From positions 2,802,501-2,866,500 of the forward strand of contig VCCP01000006.1 in assembly GCA_005765155.1 (NCBI GenBank): a stretch of 64,000 nt of DNA, in the 5' to 3' direction. Below the pieces are notes generated by a model. That model saw only the letters and a program-made list of their open reading frames with translations, was not told where the DNA came from and did not search any database. Below are positions 1 to 13,700 of the stretch, piece by piece; positions within the stretch are counted from its first letter, which is position 1, and each line of letters starts with the position of its first letter. Source of the stretch: Zelopaecilomyces penicillatus (taxonomy: Eukaryota > Ascomycota > Sordariomycetes > Hypocreales > Pseudodiploosporaceae). The translations under genes were made by a program, and so were the position numbers.

Positions 1-3000
1 ATAAAATAAATAATTTATTATAATAAGGAATTATAAGAAATATAATATAATAAATAAAAGATTTAAAAGATTAAAATATTTAATTTTAAATTTTAAATTA
101 AATAAATTATTTAATCAATTAAATATAATATAATTTAAAAATAATATATTTTAAGGAATATAAATCTTTTTATTAAAAATATTTAATATGATATAATTTA
201 TTTATTTTATATTAAGATAATATAAATAAATGCTTTTTAATTATAATATAATAAAATATTATATTAATAGATTAATATAATAATAAAATAATAATATTAA
301 AATATTAAAGGATTTAATAATATATAGATTATAATATTATAAAAATAATTTAAAATAAATAATATTAATATTATTAATAAATTATTAATTATAAAGTATT
401 TAAAAAAGAATTATAATTAAAGTATTAATATTAATAAATAAATATTAAGGTTATTTTAAATAATTAATATAATAAGCTTTAAAATAATATATTAATAATT
501 AAATTAAATTAAATTAAATTTAAATAAATCTTTAAATAAATAAGTTTTTTATTTATAAAGAAATATAAATTTAATATAGTATTTTAATTATATTCATAAA
601 AAATAATAAATATAATAAATAATATTAATTAAATTTAAATTATCTTTTAATATAATAATATTAAGATATTATAATAAAAGTAATATTAAGATATTATAAT
701 AAAAGTAATATTGAGATATTATAATAAAAATAATATTAAAATAATTGAAATAATTAAATTAACATATATATCTAATAAAATAAATAATTAAATATATTAC
801 TATAATAATTAATAATTTAATTAATAAAAATAATAACAAAGATTTATAATAAAAAGATTAAATCTATATTAAATAAATTAAAACTTAAATAATATTTCTT
901 ATAATAATAATTCAATAAATCTATAAGAATAATTAATATATATATTTTCTTATAATAGATTAAATTAATAAATATAGAATTTCTATAATATATTATAATT
1001 AAGATTTAATAATAATATTTATAAAAGAAATAATTAATATTATTATTAAAATTAAAATAATATTTAATTTACTTAATATTAATAATAAATATTTAAATAT
1101 TAAATATAAAATAATTATATATATTATTAAAATAAAGATAATAGAGATATTAATATAAAAAAGTATAAATAATAATTAAAAATAATTAGATATTAAATAA
1201 TATTTAAGTTTATTATATATAAATTTAATAAAAGCTATTATATCTTAAATAATATTAATAAAGTCTTTTTTTTATCTTTTTTATAAATTCTTTTTAATAT
1301 TTATTTTTATAAATTCTTTTCTTTAAATTATTTATTTTATTATTCAAATATAGAAATAATAAAAACGATTTATATAAAAGGATTATTTTAAATATAATAT
1401 ATATTTTAAGATAAGATCTTTATTAATATATTATATATTTATAAATAATTATATTATATTGAGAAGAAAGTATTTTTAATAAATTAATTATATTATTAAA
1501 AACATTAAAGAAGATAAATATAATAATATAGTTTAGATAAATATATTTATATAAAAAGAATCTAAAAAGATATATATCTTTATTTTTAATAAAATAAAAT
1601 TATTAAAATATATTAAAATTTTAAAAATAAGAGATTAATAAAATATAGCTATTTAAATATTAATATAGGATTTATATTAAATAAATAAATTATAATTATT
1701 ATAAATAATATAATATATTTAAATATGTTAATTAATAAAGAATAATTTTTATAAAACTTATTAAATATAATCATTTATAAAATAAATAAATTAAAATTTA
1801 TATAAATAATACTTAAATTATTTAAGATTATTAATAAAGCTAGATTAAACTTTTATATTAATAAATAAATTAATAAAAATCTTAAAATTAAATATATTAT
1901 TAAAAATAAGTTTAATTAATAAATATAATATTAATATTTTAATATTAAAAAAGAATTATAAATTTATATTATTTATAATATATAAATATCTTTAATAATA
2001 TAAATAAAATATAAATTAATTTATTAAAAGATAATAATATTATAAAATATAATAATTCTTTTAAGATTAAGAAAATAAACGTTAATAAATTATATTTATT
2101 TTAATTATTATAATTTATTTTTTATAAAATAAAATATATTATTTATATTATAAAATACTTTAATTATAAATTATATTTAAAGTTTAAATATATTAAAAGT
2201 ATTATTTATAATAAATTAAATTATAATAGTAAATAATATAAATAAATTAATAAAATATAAATTAAAATGAAAATTAAAATATTTAAATAATTATAATTAA
2301 TATTATATTATATTATAAAAATATATTAATATATAATAAGCTATATAAGTATAATAAATAATAAATTTAATTTATTTAATAAAATAATGAAAGTATTAAA
2401 TCTATTTTTTTTAAATAAATTATAATAGAAATTTAATTTATATTTAATAAATAAATATAATATTAAAAATCTTTAAAAAAGATTTTAATATTAAATTAAT
2501 TAAATTAAAAAAGATATATATTAAATAAGAAATCTATATATGTATAAAAACTTTAAAAAAGATTATAATTATTATAAATTAAATTAAATCCTATAATATA
2601 TAATATAACTGAGATATAATCTTAATAAATAAAGAAGATAAGATAAGAATTAATATAATAAAAGATTAATATAATAAGAAATTAATAATAAAGCCTTATT
2701 TATTAAAAATTAAAAATAAGAGATTTCTTAATATTATAATAAATAGTCTTTATAATTAAGAATATATAAGCTAAATAAAAAAATTAATATCTTTTAATTA
2801 CTTTATTTTTATTATATAATAATCAATTATAAATAAAGAAAAAGAAAGAATAATTATTAATTTAAGATAATTAAATAAAATTATTATATTAGATATTTAT
2901 TTTAAATCTTTATAAAAAAAAAATTTAAAAATCTTTTTAAAAAAAATTAAAAATTTATAATACCTTTTATAATAAAAAGAATAATAATAATATTATTAAT

Positions 3001-3035
3001 TATTTAATATTAATTAAATAAATAATAAAATAATA
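1..3035. other. AT-rich RIP-type isochore, no gene recognised
   Basis: Almost pure A/T sequence. The rare G and C sit mainly in AGCT, CCT and AGG contexts, while CpA, TpG and CpG are nearly absent. That pattern is what RIP leaves behind in Pezizomycotina. I see no open reading frame and no recognisable protein motif on either strand. A short tandem array (three copies of a 25-bp unit) lies at 656-730. The stretch is probably decayed transposon sequence, but I could not pair it with another copy in this window. Confidence 0.75.
656..730. repeat. Tandem repeat, 3 x 25 bp
   Basis: Three head-to-tail copies of a 25-bp unit containing AAGATATTATAATAAAA. The third copy differs by a few single bases. 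No coding role is visible. Confidence 0.8.
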
Positions 3036-3205
3036 TATAATAAGCTAGCTTTATAACTATTATAAATAAGTATTAAAAATAATATTAATAAACTTAAAAA
3101 AAAAAGAAATCTTTATTTTAACCTTATTTTTTATATTAATAAAGCTTAATTAAAGCTTATCTTATCTTTATATTTATAGCTTAAGCTTAAAAGCCTAAGG
3201 TTATA
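3036..3205 (+). repeat. LTR-like repeat, left member of outer pair
   Basis: About 170 bp that recurs in direct orientation at 15,896-16,062 with mostly C/T and G/A differences. Both copies begin TATAATAA (a RIP-converted TGTAATAA would fit) and end near TATA. Shared landmarks are TATTAAAAATAATATTAATA and GCTTAAGCTTAAAAGC. The pair brackets the complete inner Gypsy element at 4,324-10,747. Without that insert the spacing is about 6.6 kb, a normal LTR-retrotransposon size. I infer an older element that received a nested insertion; its own reverse transcriptase was not identified. Confidence 0.55.
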
Positions 3206-4323
3206 ATATATATTTTTTTAATAAAAATTTAAATCTTATTTAATTATTAAATAATAAAAATATTATATAAATATTATATATTATCTTAATAATCTAATAA
3301 AATATTTTTTTATTTCTTTTAAATTATTATTTTATATCTTTTAAATCATTTTCTTTTTATTAAAAGTATTATTAGTTTAAATAATCTTTTTTTTTATTTT
3401 TATATTAAATTATATTCTTTCCTTATATATAATAATAAAATACGCTCGCTTTTATTATACTTTTTTTAATTAATATAAATATAATAAGTATTATACTCTT
3501 ATAATTTAAAAATAATAATTCTTTTTATTCTTTTTTTAATTATAATATATATAATAAAAATATAGATTTAAATAATATAGCTTTTATAAATATATATTAT
3601 ATTCTTTATTTAATGTCTAGTTAATTATATATAGTCTTTTCTTCAAAAGAAAAAGAAATAAGCTATTAATAGTTATATTATTCTTAATAACTTTAATAAG
3701 AAATTAATTATATTTTTTAAAGAAACTAAATTAATTTTCCTTCTTTATATTAAATAATTATATATAAATAATAATAAAAACTATAATATTTCTTTTAATT
3801 ATATTTATATATTATATAATAAAATATATTCTTTTTATAATTATAAAGATTATATTTTAATAAATAATAATATATTTTATAATATACTTATAATATTATA
3901 TATCTATATAATATATTATAATTATATTATAATTAAAATAATAATTAAGGCTTTTAATATTATAATTAAATAAGATATTTTTATTTAAGAATAATAAGCT
4001 TAAATAAAAGCCTAAAAATATATTTTAAAGGTTATTAATATAAAACCTATAGTATTTATAACTATTTATAAATATATATTTATTCTCATTTTTAATATTA
4101 TTTTAAGTATTATTAATACTTTTATCTTATAATAATAATTTTATAATATTAACCTTTTAATTTTTAAAGGCTTTAATATATTTTTAAATTAGGTTATTTT
4201 AATTATAATATCTTATTATAATATTTTATTATATTTTTATTTATATTTATTTTATTTTATTTTATATAATAATAAAATAAGATATATACTTTAATCTTTT
4301 ATATTTATATAAATCCTTTTTAA

Positions 4324-4501
4324 TATAATAGGATTATAAGATATAAGATATATATATCTAAAATAATATATAACCTTTAGGTATATAATACTTCTTAGCT
4401 TGCTTTTATTATTATAATATAAATAAAATAAGTAATAATCTTTTATAATAATAATATCTAAATATAATTATTTTTATTTTATTTAATTATTATAAATTAA
4501 A
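4324..4501 (+). repeat. 5' LTR of Gypsy element 1
   Basis: This 178-bp repeat begins TATAATAGGATTATAAG and matches 10,570-10,747 along its whole length without indels. Nearly all differences are C/T or G/A, as RIP predicts. Confidence 0.8.
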
Positions 4502-6689
4502 TCTATTATTATAATTTTATTATTTCTTTATATAATCACTTAATATAAATATAATTATATTATATAAAACATTAATATAAAAGGGATAAAAGCTAAAAGA
4601 AATATATTTAAAATATTTAAATAATATTAATTAAAATACCCTAGCTTTAAATAAACCCTTTACTTAAAAATAATTAATTATAAAGAGATTTAAAATATAA
4701 TTAAAATTTAATAAAAGATTATTTAAAAATAATAATACTAGATTAATAATCTTTATTTAATATTTTAAAAAATATATAATTAAAAGTTTAATAAAATAAT
4801 AATAATTTTAATTATAATATAAGATCTATAAAGTTAATTTTAATTATTTATTTTTTATATAAAGAAGTATTAAAAAGTTAAAGAAATTAAAAAAAATAAT
4901 CTAGATTATTATTTTTAAAGAAATAAAAATTTATATTATAATATAAAAATTTAAATTAATAATATAATTAATAATATAAATTAAAGATATTAAAGATTAT
5001 TAAATATAAAATATTAAATAAACCCTTAATAAAAAGATATTAATTTATAATTAAACGAGAATATATTTATTATATAAATTAAATATCTATTTAAGAATTC
5101 TAAATATATTTATTTAATATATAATTTCTTAATATAAAGATTTAATTAATTATTATAAGATTTCTTTTTAATTTTAAGATATATAAAAGGCTTATATAAA
5201 GCTTATAAAAATATAATTAATATTATTTTTCTTTATTAAGCTTTTATTATTATTTAAGGCTAATATAAAGATAAATAATAAAGAACTTTTAATAATATAT
5301 AAAAAAATAATTAAGATTATAAAATAGCTATAAAAAGATTATAAAATAAAAAAGAATTATAAAATTAATTAAATAAAAGTAATAAAATCTAATATATGAT
5401 TTAAAAAACAAATCTAAATAAATAAAATTAATCTAATTTAATTAAAAAGCCTTAATATAATAATAAATAAAAAAAAGTTAATATTATATAGATTTTATTT
5501 AATTATAAAAAAGATTATTTAAACTCTATATTCTAAAATAAAAGCTTAAACTTAAATTAATTAATAAAATTAAGCTTATTATAAATATAAAAAAAAATTT
5601 ATTATAATTAATAAAATTTATTTATTACTTTTATAATAATTTTAATTATATAATAAAATATTATTTAAATAATATTATAAATATAATAAATAATAAACTA
5701 TTTTAAAACCAGAAAGATAATAATTAATATAATCTAAAAAAAGATTATTAATTAAAATAATCCTTTTAATTTTAATTAAAAAGATAAAGATTAATATAAT
5801 TATTTATTTTTATATATTAATAATAATCAAGAAATAAAATATTAATAAAATATATATAGATCTTAATATATATTTAAAGTTTAATTTAATTAATAAGATA
5901 TTTATAAGAAAAAATAAGTTAAAATAAATATTTATTAAAAAAATCCCTTTTTTAAAAGTAATAAATAAAGAATTAATTTATATTTATAATATTTAAAAAG
6001 TATTTATTATATTTATTAATTTAAGTGAATTTATTTAAGAATTTATTTATATTTATTTAAGGATTAATTATAATTTAAAAAAAAAAGAAAATCCTATCTT
6101 ATTCAAAATATTAATATTATAAAAATATTAAATATATTTAAGTATATATAATAGTTTTTAATAATTTAAATAAGTTTAAAATAAAATAAAAATATTATAA
6201 TTCTATAAATTTATAAAGGTTTATTAAAATAATTTCTTTTTTTTTTAATTATTTATTTAAATAAATTATTATTTTTATAAAAAAAGAAATAAATAAAAGA
6301 GTTTTAAGATATTAATAAATTATTATTAGAATTATATAATTTCTTTAATATTTTCTAATTTAATAATATTAAAATATTATTTATATAAGATAATAAATTA
6401 TATCATTAATTTATTATTAAATAAAATCTTATTATATAATACTATTTATTTTTTATTATAATAAGAGTTATAAAAGTTATAAAATTATCTTAATAAAAAC
6501 TTATTATTTAAGTATATATAAGCCTTTAAAGGCTTTATAGATATATTAATTCTTTTTATATTTAAAAGAATAAGACCCTTAGATTATATATAGATTATTA
6601 AGATCTTAACAAGATTATAAAAAAGAATTATTATATTTTATTTTTTATTATAAAGATCTTAAATAGGATTATAGGTATTAAATTTTTCT

Positions 6690-6910
6690 TAAAAATTAAT
6701 TTTAAAGATATTTATTATTAAATTAAAATTAAAAAATAAAATAAATAAAAAATAACTTTTTAAATATATTATAAGTATTATAAATATTTAATAATACCTT
6801 TTAATTTAATTAATATATTAATAATATTTTAATGTTATATTTATAAAATATTAAATAAATTAATTAATATAATTTATATTATTTATCTTAATAATATTTT
6901 AATATTCTTT
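6690..6910 (+). pseudogene. Degraded Gypsy reverse transcriptase core
   Basis: The plus-strand frame carrying motif A (Asn codon AAT at 6,698-6,700 where Asp is expected) and motif C (YLNNILIF at 6,884-6,907) aligns by eye with the palm domain of Gypsy reverse transcriptases, including the PFGLTN region read here as PFNLIN. The catalytic Asp positions read Asn, a G-to-A change in the TpGpA context expected of RIP. Stops interrupt the frame. Family assignment rests on motif order and spacing, not on a search. Confidence 0.8.
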
Positions 6911-8143
6911 AAAATATATAAGAAATATATAAAATATATAAAATAAATATTATAAAAATTAAGGGTTATAAAATTGTATAATAATTTAAAGAAATATTAA
7001 TTTTATAAAGAAATAATAATATTTCTAGATTTTATTTTATTTTTAAAAGAAATAATAATAAATCTAGATAAAATTATAATAATTATAAAATAATAAAAAC
7101 TAAAAAAATATAAAAAAATATAAATCTTTTTTAAATTTTATAATTTTTATTAAAGATTTATTTATTAATATTTTAATATTATAATATTATTAAATATTTT
7201 ATTAAAAAAAAGTATTAATAAAAAAAAGCTAGAGAAAGTTATTTTAAATCCTATTAAATAATAAGCTTTTTTTAGATTTAAAAATATATTTTAAAAAGTA
7301 TTATTATTTTATTATTTTCATTTATAATATTAAATATATTTTAAGATTAATATATTTAGGTTTATAATAATAAGTATTATATAATAATAAAGTAATAATT
7401 CTATATAATATCTTATACCTTTTTAATCTTAAAAATTTATATTAATAAAGATTAATTATAATACTCTTAATTAAAAGATATTTATTATTATTTATTTATT
7501 TTAGTATTAATAAAGATATATAAAAGGGTTTATAAAATAAATAAAGATATTATTTAATTATTAAAATCTTAAATCTTTTATATCTTAAATAAAATTATTA
7601 AAAAGATAAGCTAGATAATATATAATATTAATATTTCTTAATCTTTATAAATATTTATTAAAAGTATTTAATTTAATAATAAAAAGATATATTAATAAAA
7701 GATAGATTTATTATAAAGAAAAAATAATAATAATATTAGATATTAATTAATAAATATATATAGTTTTATTAAATTTAAGAATTATATTTATATTTTAAAA
7801 GAGTTATTTTTAAAGAATAAATTATTTTAACTTTATTATAATAATCCTTTATTTAAATATTTTAATATTAATTATATTTTAAAATTATTATAATAAAAGT
7901 TTTAATAATAGCTTATAAATAAAGATATTAAAAGATATATTATAAACTATAATATTTATTAAAGTATAATATTATAATATAATTAATTATATAAATATCT
8001 AGATTCCTTATTAATACTTATATAATTATAAAAATAAATCTTAATAAATTTTATTATTAGATTATTATTAATAATTTTTAATAAAAAAAAATAGATTTAA
8101 TATTAATTATTATTTATAGATATATTAAATATATCTTATATTT

Positions 8144-8174
<31 letters not shown>

Positions 8175-8198
8175 TTAATTAAATTATTATATAATAAA

Positions 8199-8432
8199 AT
8201 AAGATTATATTATAAAATAAGATTATATTATAAAATAAGATTATATTATAAAATAAGATTATATTATAAAATAAGATTATATTATAAAATAAGATTATAT
8301 TATAAAATAAGATTATATTATAAAATAAGATTATATTATAAAATAAGATTATATTATAAAATAAGATTATATTATAAAATAAGATTATATTATAAAATAA
8401 GATTATATTATAAAATAAGATTATATTATAAA
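8199..8432 (+). repeat. Minisatellite, 13 perfect 18-bp copies inside Gypsy integrase
   Basis: Thirteen identical tandem copies of ATAAGATTATATTATAAA. The unit is six codons long and, in the frame of the flanking integrase remnant, reads IRLYYK without stops. The related Gypsy copy near 37,730-37,780 has a single unit at the corresponding place, so this array is a secondary expansion. Complete identity between copies in otherwise decayed DNA points to recent expansion. Confidence 0.95.
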
Positions 8433-10569
8433 ATATTAAAAGTTATTATATTAAATTAAAGGCTGATTTTTATAAGCTAGTTTTAATTAAAATTATATTT
8501 TATTTTATAAATAAAATATTATCTTTTAATAGTATTTTATTTATAAATAAATAATTAAATAAAATAAAAATTAAATATTAAAGTATTCTCTTTAATACTT
8601 TATAATAAAGAAATAAATAATCTAGTTATTTTTATTTTATATAATATAATTTATATATAATTTAATAAAATCCTTAATAATAAGCTTTTTATTATATAAG
8701 GCTTCAATAAATTATAATCTAGATTTTAAAATAATTAATAAAGATAATAAGATAATATAAATTCTTATAATTAAATCCGATATTAGAATTTTAATTAAAA
8801 TATAAGAAAAACTAAAGAATAATTAATAGAATATTATAATAAGATAAATAAATATTATAATAAGATATATTTATTTATAAATTTTAAATAAGGATCCTTA
8901 ATTATATTTAATATTAAGAATTTAAAATTTATAATAAAATATAAATTAGTATTACTTTTTATTAATTTATTTAAAATATTATAATCTATTAATATATAAA
9001 TATATTAATTAACTTTATTTAATTAATATATAAGGCTTTATAATATTTTCTATATTAGCCTATTTAAATCTTAGGAAAAATAATAAAATAATAATTTAGA
9101 TATTTTATTTATATTAAAACCTTAGGATAAAAAAGAATAAGAAATTAAAGAAATTAAAGATTAAGCTATAATAAAAGATAAATAATATTATTTAATTAAA
9201 TAAAAGGATTAATCTTTAAAATATAATTAATAGATTATAATAAAAGATATTAATATATTAAAGATATTAATAGCTTTTAATAAAGTATTAATAAAAAAGT
9301 TATAAAAGATTATTAAATAATTATTAAATACTTATTAAAAAAGAATTAAAAACTTAATAAAATAAAATTATAATTATATTATATTTTAATTTTAATAATA
9401 AAGTATACCTTTATATCTATTATAAATAAATAATAGCTTTTATAAAATAAACTTTTTAAAAAATAAAATAATATAATAAAACCTTGATTAAATATATTTA
9501 TTTTATATATATAAAGAAACTATAATAATTTATTAATAGATTTATTATTAATATTATTCTTCCTATTTATTATATTTTTAATAGTTTTATAATAATTATA
9601 AAGAGTAATTTATTAAATAATATAATCTTTATTATTTTTATTTAAATAAAGAATTTTATTCTTTTTTTAAATACTTAATTTATCTTTAAAAAAGGCTTTT
9701 ATAAATCTTTATTATTTAATAATCTATTATTATTAAAGTATTAATAATATTTAATAATAATATTTTTATTAAATTTATAATTAAATTAAATAATTTCTTA
9801 GATTAATATTAAATAATAATAAGAGTATTTTTATAATAAATAATAAATAAATTATATTTAACCTTAATAGGATTATATTCTTTTAAAGGAATAATAAGGC
9901 TAAACTTATAATAATATATTATCTTAATATTATTAAAAGTATAATAAAGGTTTAATAAAATATTAATTAAAGTATATTATTTATTCTTAATAAATAATAA
10001 AATTTTAGAATCTGATTAATTCTTTTTAATTAAGCTAATAAAACAATCTAAATAATTAATTAAATCTTAAGTATTACCTTATATAATAATAAAAGAATTA
10101 AATAATAATAAATATATTAAAGATTATTAAATAAAAATTATAATAATATTATTTATATATAAAAAGTAATTAATTAATTATTTATTATATTATTTATATC
10201 TTTTAATAAAAATATAAAGTATCTTTATAAATTTTATAGGCTTTACCCTATATTTTATTTTCTTATTATTAATAATTAAAGAAATACAAAAATAATATAT
10301 ATATTATTAATTTTATATTATAATTTTATTTATTTAATTAAGCTACTTTTTAATAATATAAATAAGAGTACAAAATTTCTTTTAGAATACTATCTTAGTA
10401 AATAATAAAATATAATAAAAAAAATATAATAAAAACGCAGATAAAAAGATAATATTTTATTATTATTTAACTAAGATTTTATAATCAGATTAATAATAAT
10501 ATAATAATAATAAAAGTTTAGAATTTAATATATAATAGTATTAGATTATTATAATAATAAAGAGATAAT

Positions 10570-10747
10570 TATAATAGGATTATAAGATATAAGATATATA
10601 TATTTAGAATAGTATATAACCCTTAAATATATAATACTTCTTAGCTTGCTTTTATTATTATAATATAAATAAAGTAAATAATAGTCTTTTATAATAATAA
10701 TATTTAAATTTAATTATTCTTATTTTATTTAATTATTATAAATTAAA
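10570..10747 (+). repeat. 3' LTR of Gypsy element 1
   Basis: Full-length partner of the repeat at 4,324-4,501, preceded by the purine-rich AAGAGATAAT. Confidence 0.8.
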
Positions 10748-13700
10748 CATGCTATTATATTTAAATATATAGTATTTAAAATAGTCTTTATTAATCTTAA
10801 AATAAAATTATTATTTAAAATAAAAGATATAATTTATATATAAAAAGGAGATATATATTTAATAATAAATAAAATAATAGATTAAGCCTTAATTTAATTT
10901 TAAAAGAACTTTAATTATTATATAATTATTATTATTAATCTTTTTTTATTCTTATAATAATTATAAATAATATTAATAATACTAGCTTTATTATATTATT
11001 TATAGTTTCTATATTATTTAAAGTATATTTGTAAAGTATCTTTATATCTTTATTATATTCTTTATATAAATCCTTAAAAAGAATAAATCTCTTTTTTTTT
11101 AGAATATATTAATCCAAGGATATTATATTATTATTTATTAATATCTACTTTATTAAGCTTTATATAAATAATATTTATTTTTAATTATTTAATAATAATA
11201 ATATCGTTTTATTTAATTTATTTTAAAAATACTTTTAATATATAAATAATATTAATTAAAATAAAATAAAATAGAATTAAAATTAAAATATTAAATAAAA
11301 AAAGATATTTAATAAACCTAAAATAGATTTAATATATTATTAAATTTTATATTAAATAATAATAAAGAATATAAATATTTATTTTTATTATTATAAATAT
11401 ATAATATCTAATAATAATATCTTAATTTGAATTATAATATAAAATTATTAAAATAATAAATATTATCTTATTTTATTTAAAAATTATTTAATATTTATAA
11501 TTATTTTATATTTTATAATAATACTTATACAAAGTTATTTTAATCTTTTTATTTTATAAAGATTTTTTATTTTTAATCTTTTTTATTTTTTATTTTTATT
11601 ATTAAAATATGTTTTATTTTTTATTTTTATATAATATCCTTATTATTATTATTTAATATATAAAAAAGGCTTAATTTATTATTTATTATTTATTAAAACA
11701 AAAATAGATTATTTAATATTTATTTTATTAGATTAATATAAAAGATTAAATAAATTTCTTTTAATATATCTAATATAATTATTAAAGGTATAAGAATAAT
11801 AATTACCTTATATTTAATATATAATAAAATTAATTTCTAATTTAAATAATTTATTTTAATATTATATATTCTATACTATTATTTATTTCTAAATAATATA
11901 TAATAAATAAGAGTTATTTTATATTAATTAGCTTATATAATATAAGCTAAAAATGATTTTATTAATTTAAACTCTTATTTATAATAATCTCTTTTAGGAA
12001 TCTATAAAAATGTTATTTAATATTCTAAAATTATTTAATATATACTTTAATAATTATAGATATTATTATTTTTAATTAAATATATTTTAATAAATAATTA
12101 ATAATAATTATTAAGAATTCTAATAAATTATTTTATTTTAAGAGTTTAATTATAATATTAATATTAATAGATATTTATATTTAATATTTATTTATAATAT
12201 ATAATAATTAAAATAATCCTTAATATTATTATTAAAAAATAAAATTATTTTAATATATTAAATAATTATATATAAATTAATATATAAATTATAATATATT
12301 ATTTTAATAATAATTATAATAAAAGAGTTTAAATATTTATTCTTATTTTAGATATCTTATTAAAAAGGAGTTATAAATCCTTTAAATAATTATAATAATA
12401 AAGGATTCCTAATTTAAAAGCTAGAATTAATCTTTATAAAGTTATATCTTATATATATTTATTATATAATTTATTATTTATTCTTTTATCTTAGCTTTAA
12501 AAAAGAATTATTATATATTCTTTATAATTATATATAAATAATAATTATAAATAAGATTCTTTTAAAAAATCTAATCCTAAAGATTAAATAAATAGATATC
12601 TTTAAATAATATTTTTTTATTTAAGAGATTATTTATTTCTTTGCTTTTTAAATAATATATATATATATATAAATATTATTCTAATTAAATATATAATTTT
12701 AATTAAGATTATCTGTTTATTTTTTATATTCTATTCTCTTTTTAATAAGATATTAAATTAAGCTATTTAAAAGCTAGATTAATAATAAAAATAATATTAA
12801 AAAAAATAAAAATCTTTTTATTTACCTAGCTTATTATTTAAAAAGCTTTTTAAAGCTTATAAAATATTCTAGACTTTTATAATTAATTAAAATAATAAAT
12901 AGCTTTATTATTTCTTTAAATTCCATTAATTATATTTTTAAAATATAATAGAATTATTAAAAGTTCTTTATTATAGATTATATAATTCCTTTTAATTATA
13001 ATAAATTTAATTAAATAATATATAATTAATAATAAAATATTATTATATATTTATAATAGATATATTTTAAATATATTCTTTAAATAATTAATTTTAATAA
13101 TTATATTTTTTAGAATTATATTAAGCTAGGATTAATTTTATAATAAATACTTATTATAATATTTTAAAAGTTAAATCTTTTATATTATCTTATTAAAAAA
13201 GGATTTCTTTATTTATTAAATTAATAAATAGCTTAATTAAAAAAAAAGAATAAAATAAATTCTTAATAAAAATTACTAAAACTTAAAAAACTTTTAATTA
13301 TTTATATTTATATAAATATTTTTTAACTTTTTATAATTATAATCTTTTTTAATATTAAATATATAGTTTTTCTTATCTTAATAATAAATCTTAAATACTA
13401 AATAATAATTATAATAAATAAGTAAGTTTTTTATAAATATATAAGAATATCTTAAATCTTTTATAAATAATCCTTTTTAAAGCCTTTTAAATATATAAGG
13501 ATATTATTTAAATATATTATAATAAAATTATTTAAGATATATCTTAAGATTAAATTGATATATATTTAAAAGATTATAAAAGTATTTAATAGATTAAATA
13601 ATATAATAAGCTATTTAAATAAATTAAACCAGATTTAAAATATTATAAGATATTTATCTTTTTTTATAATTTAGATTTTATAAAAGATAAAATAAATATC

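Larger units (their letters stand above)
4324..10747 (+). mobile_element. RIP-inactivated Ty3/Gypsy retrotransposon (element 1)
   Basis: Direct repeats of exactly 178 bp flank a 6.1-kb interior. They share the landmark CTTCTTAGCTTGCTTTTATT and differ mainly by transitions. Reading the plus strand at about 6,690-6,910 gives a degraded Gypsy reverse transcriptase. Motif A appears as KINFKD for the family's KIDLKD and motif C as YLNNILIF for YLDDILIF, both in the same frame 62 codons apart. A decayed integrase core follows near 8,050-8,480. A purine-rich AAGAGATAAT lies directly before the right LTR, as a polypurine tract should. Many in-frame stops and lost catalytic Asp codons make it non-functional. 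I found no convincing target-site duplication, so the outer limits are accurate to a few bases only. Confidence 0.85.

Noticed and set aside
8199..8432. Regular direct repeats resembling a CRISPR array.
   Set aside because: The units are contiguous with no spacers, and the organism is a eukaryote. It is a minisatellite.
4324..10747. A target-site duplication for Gypsy element 1.
   Set aside because: The flanking 5-mers (TTTAA and CATGC, or alternatives a few bases inward) do not match. I did not force one.
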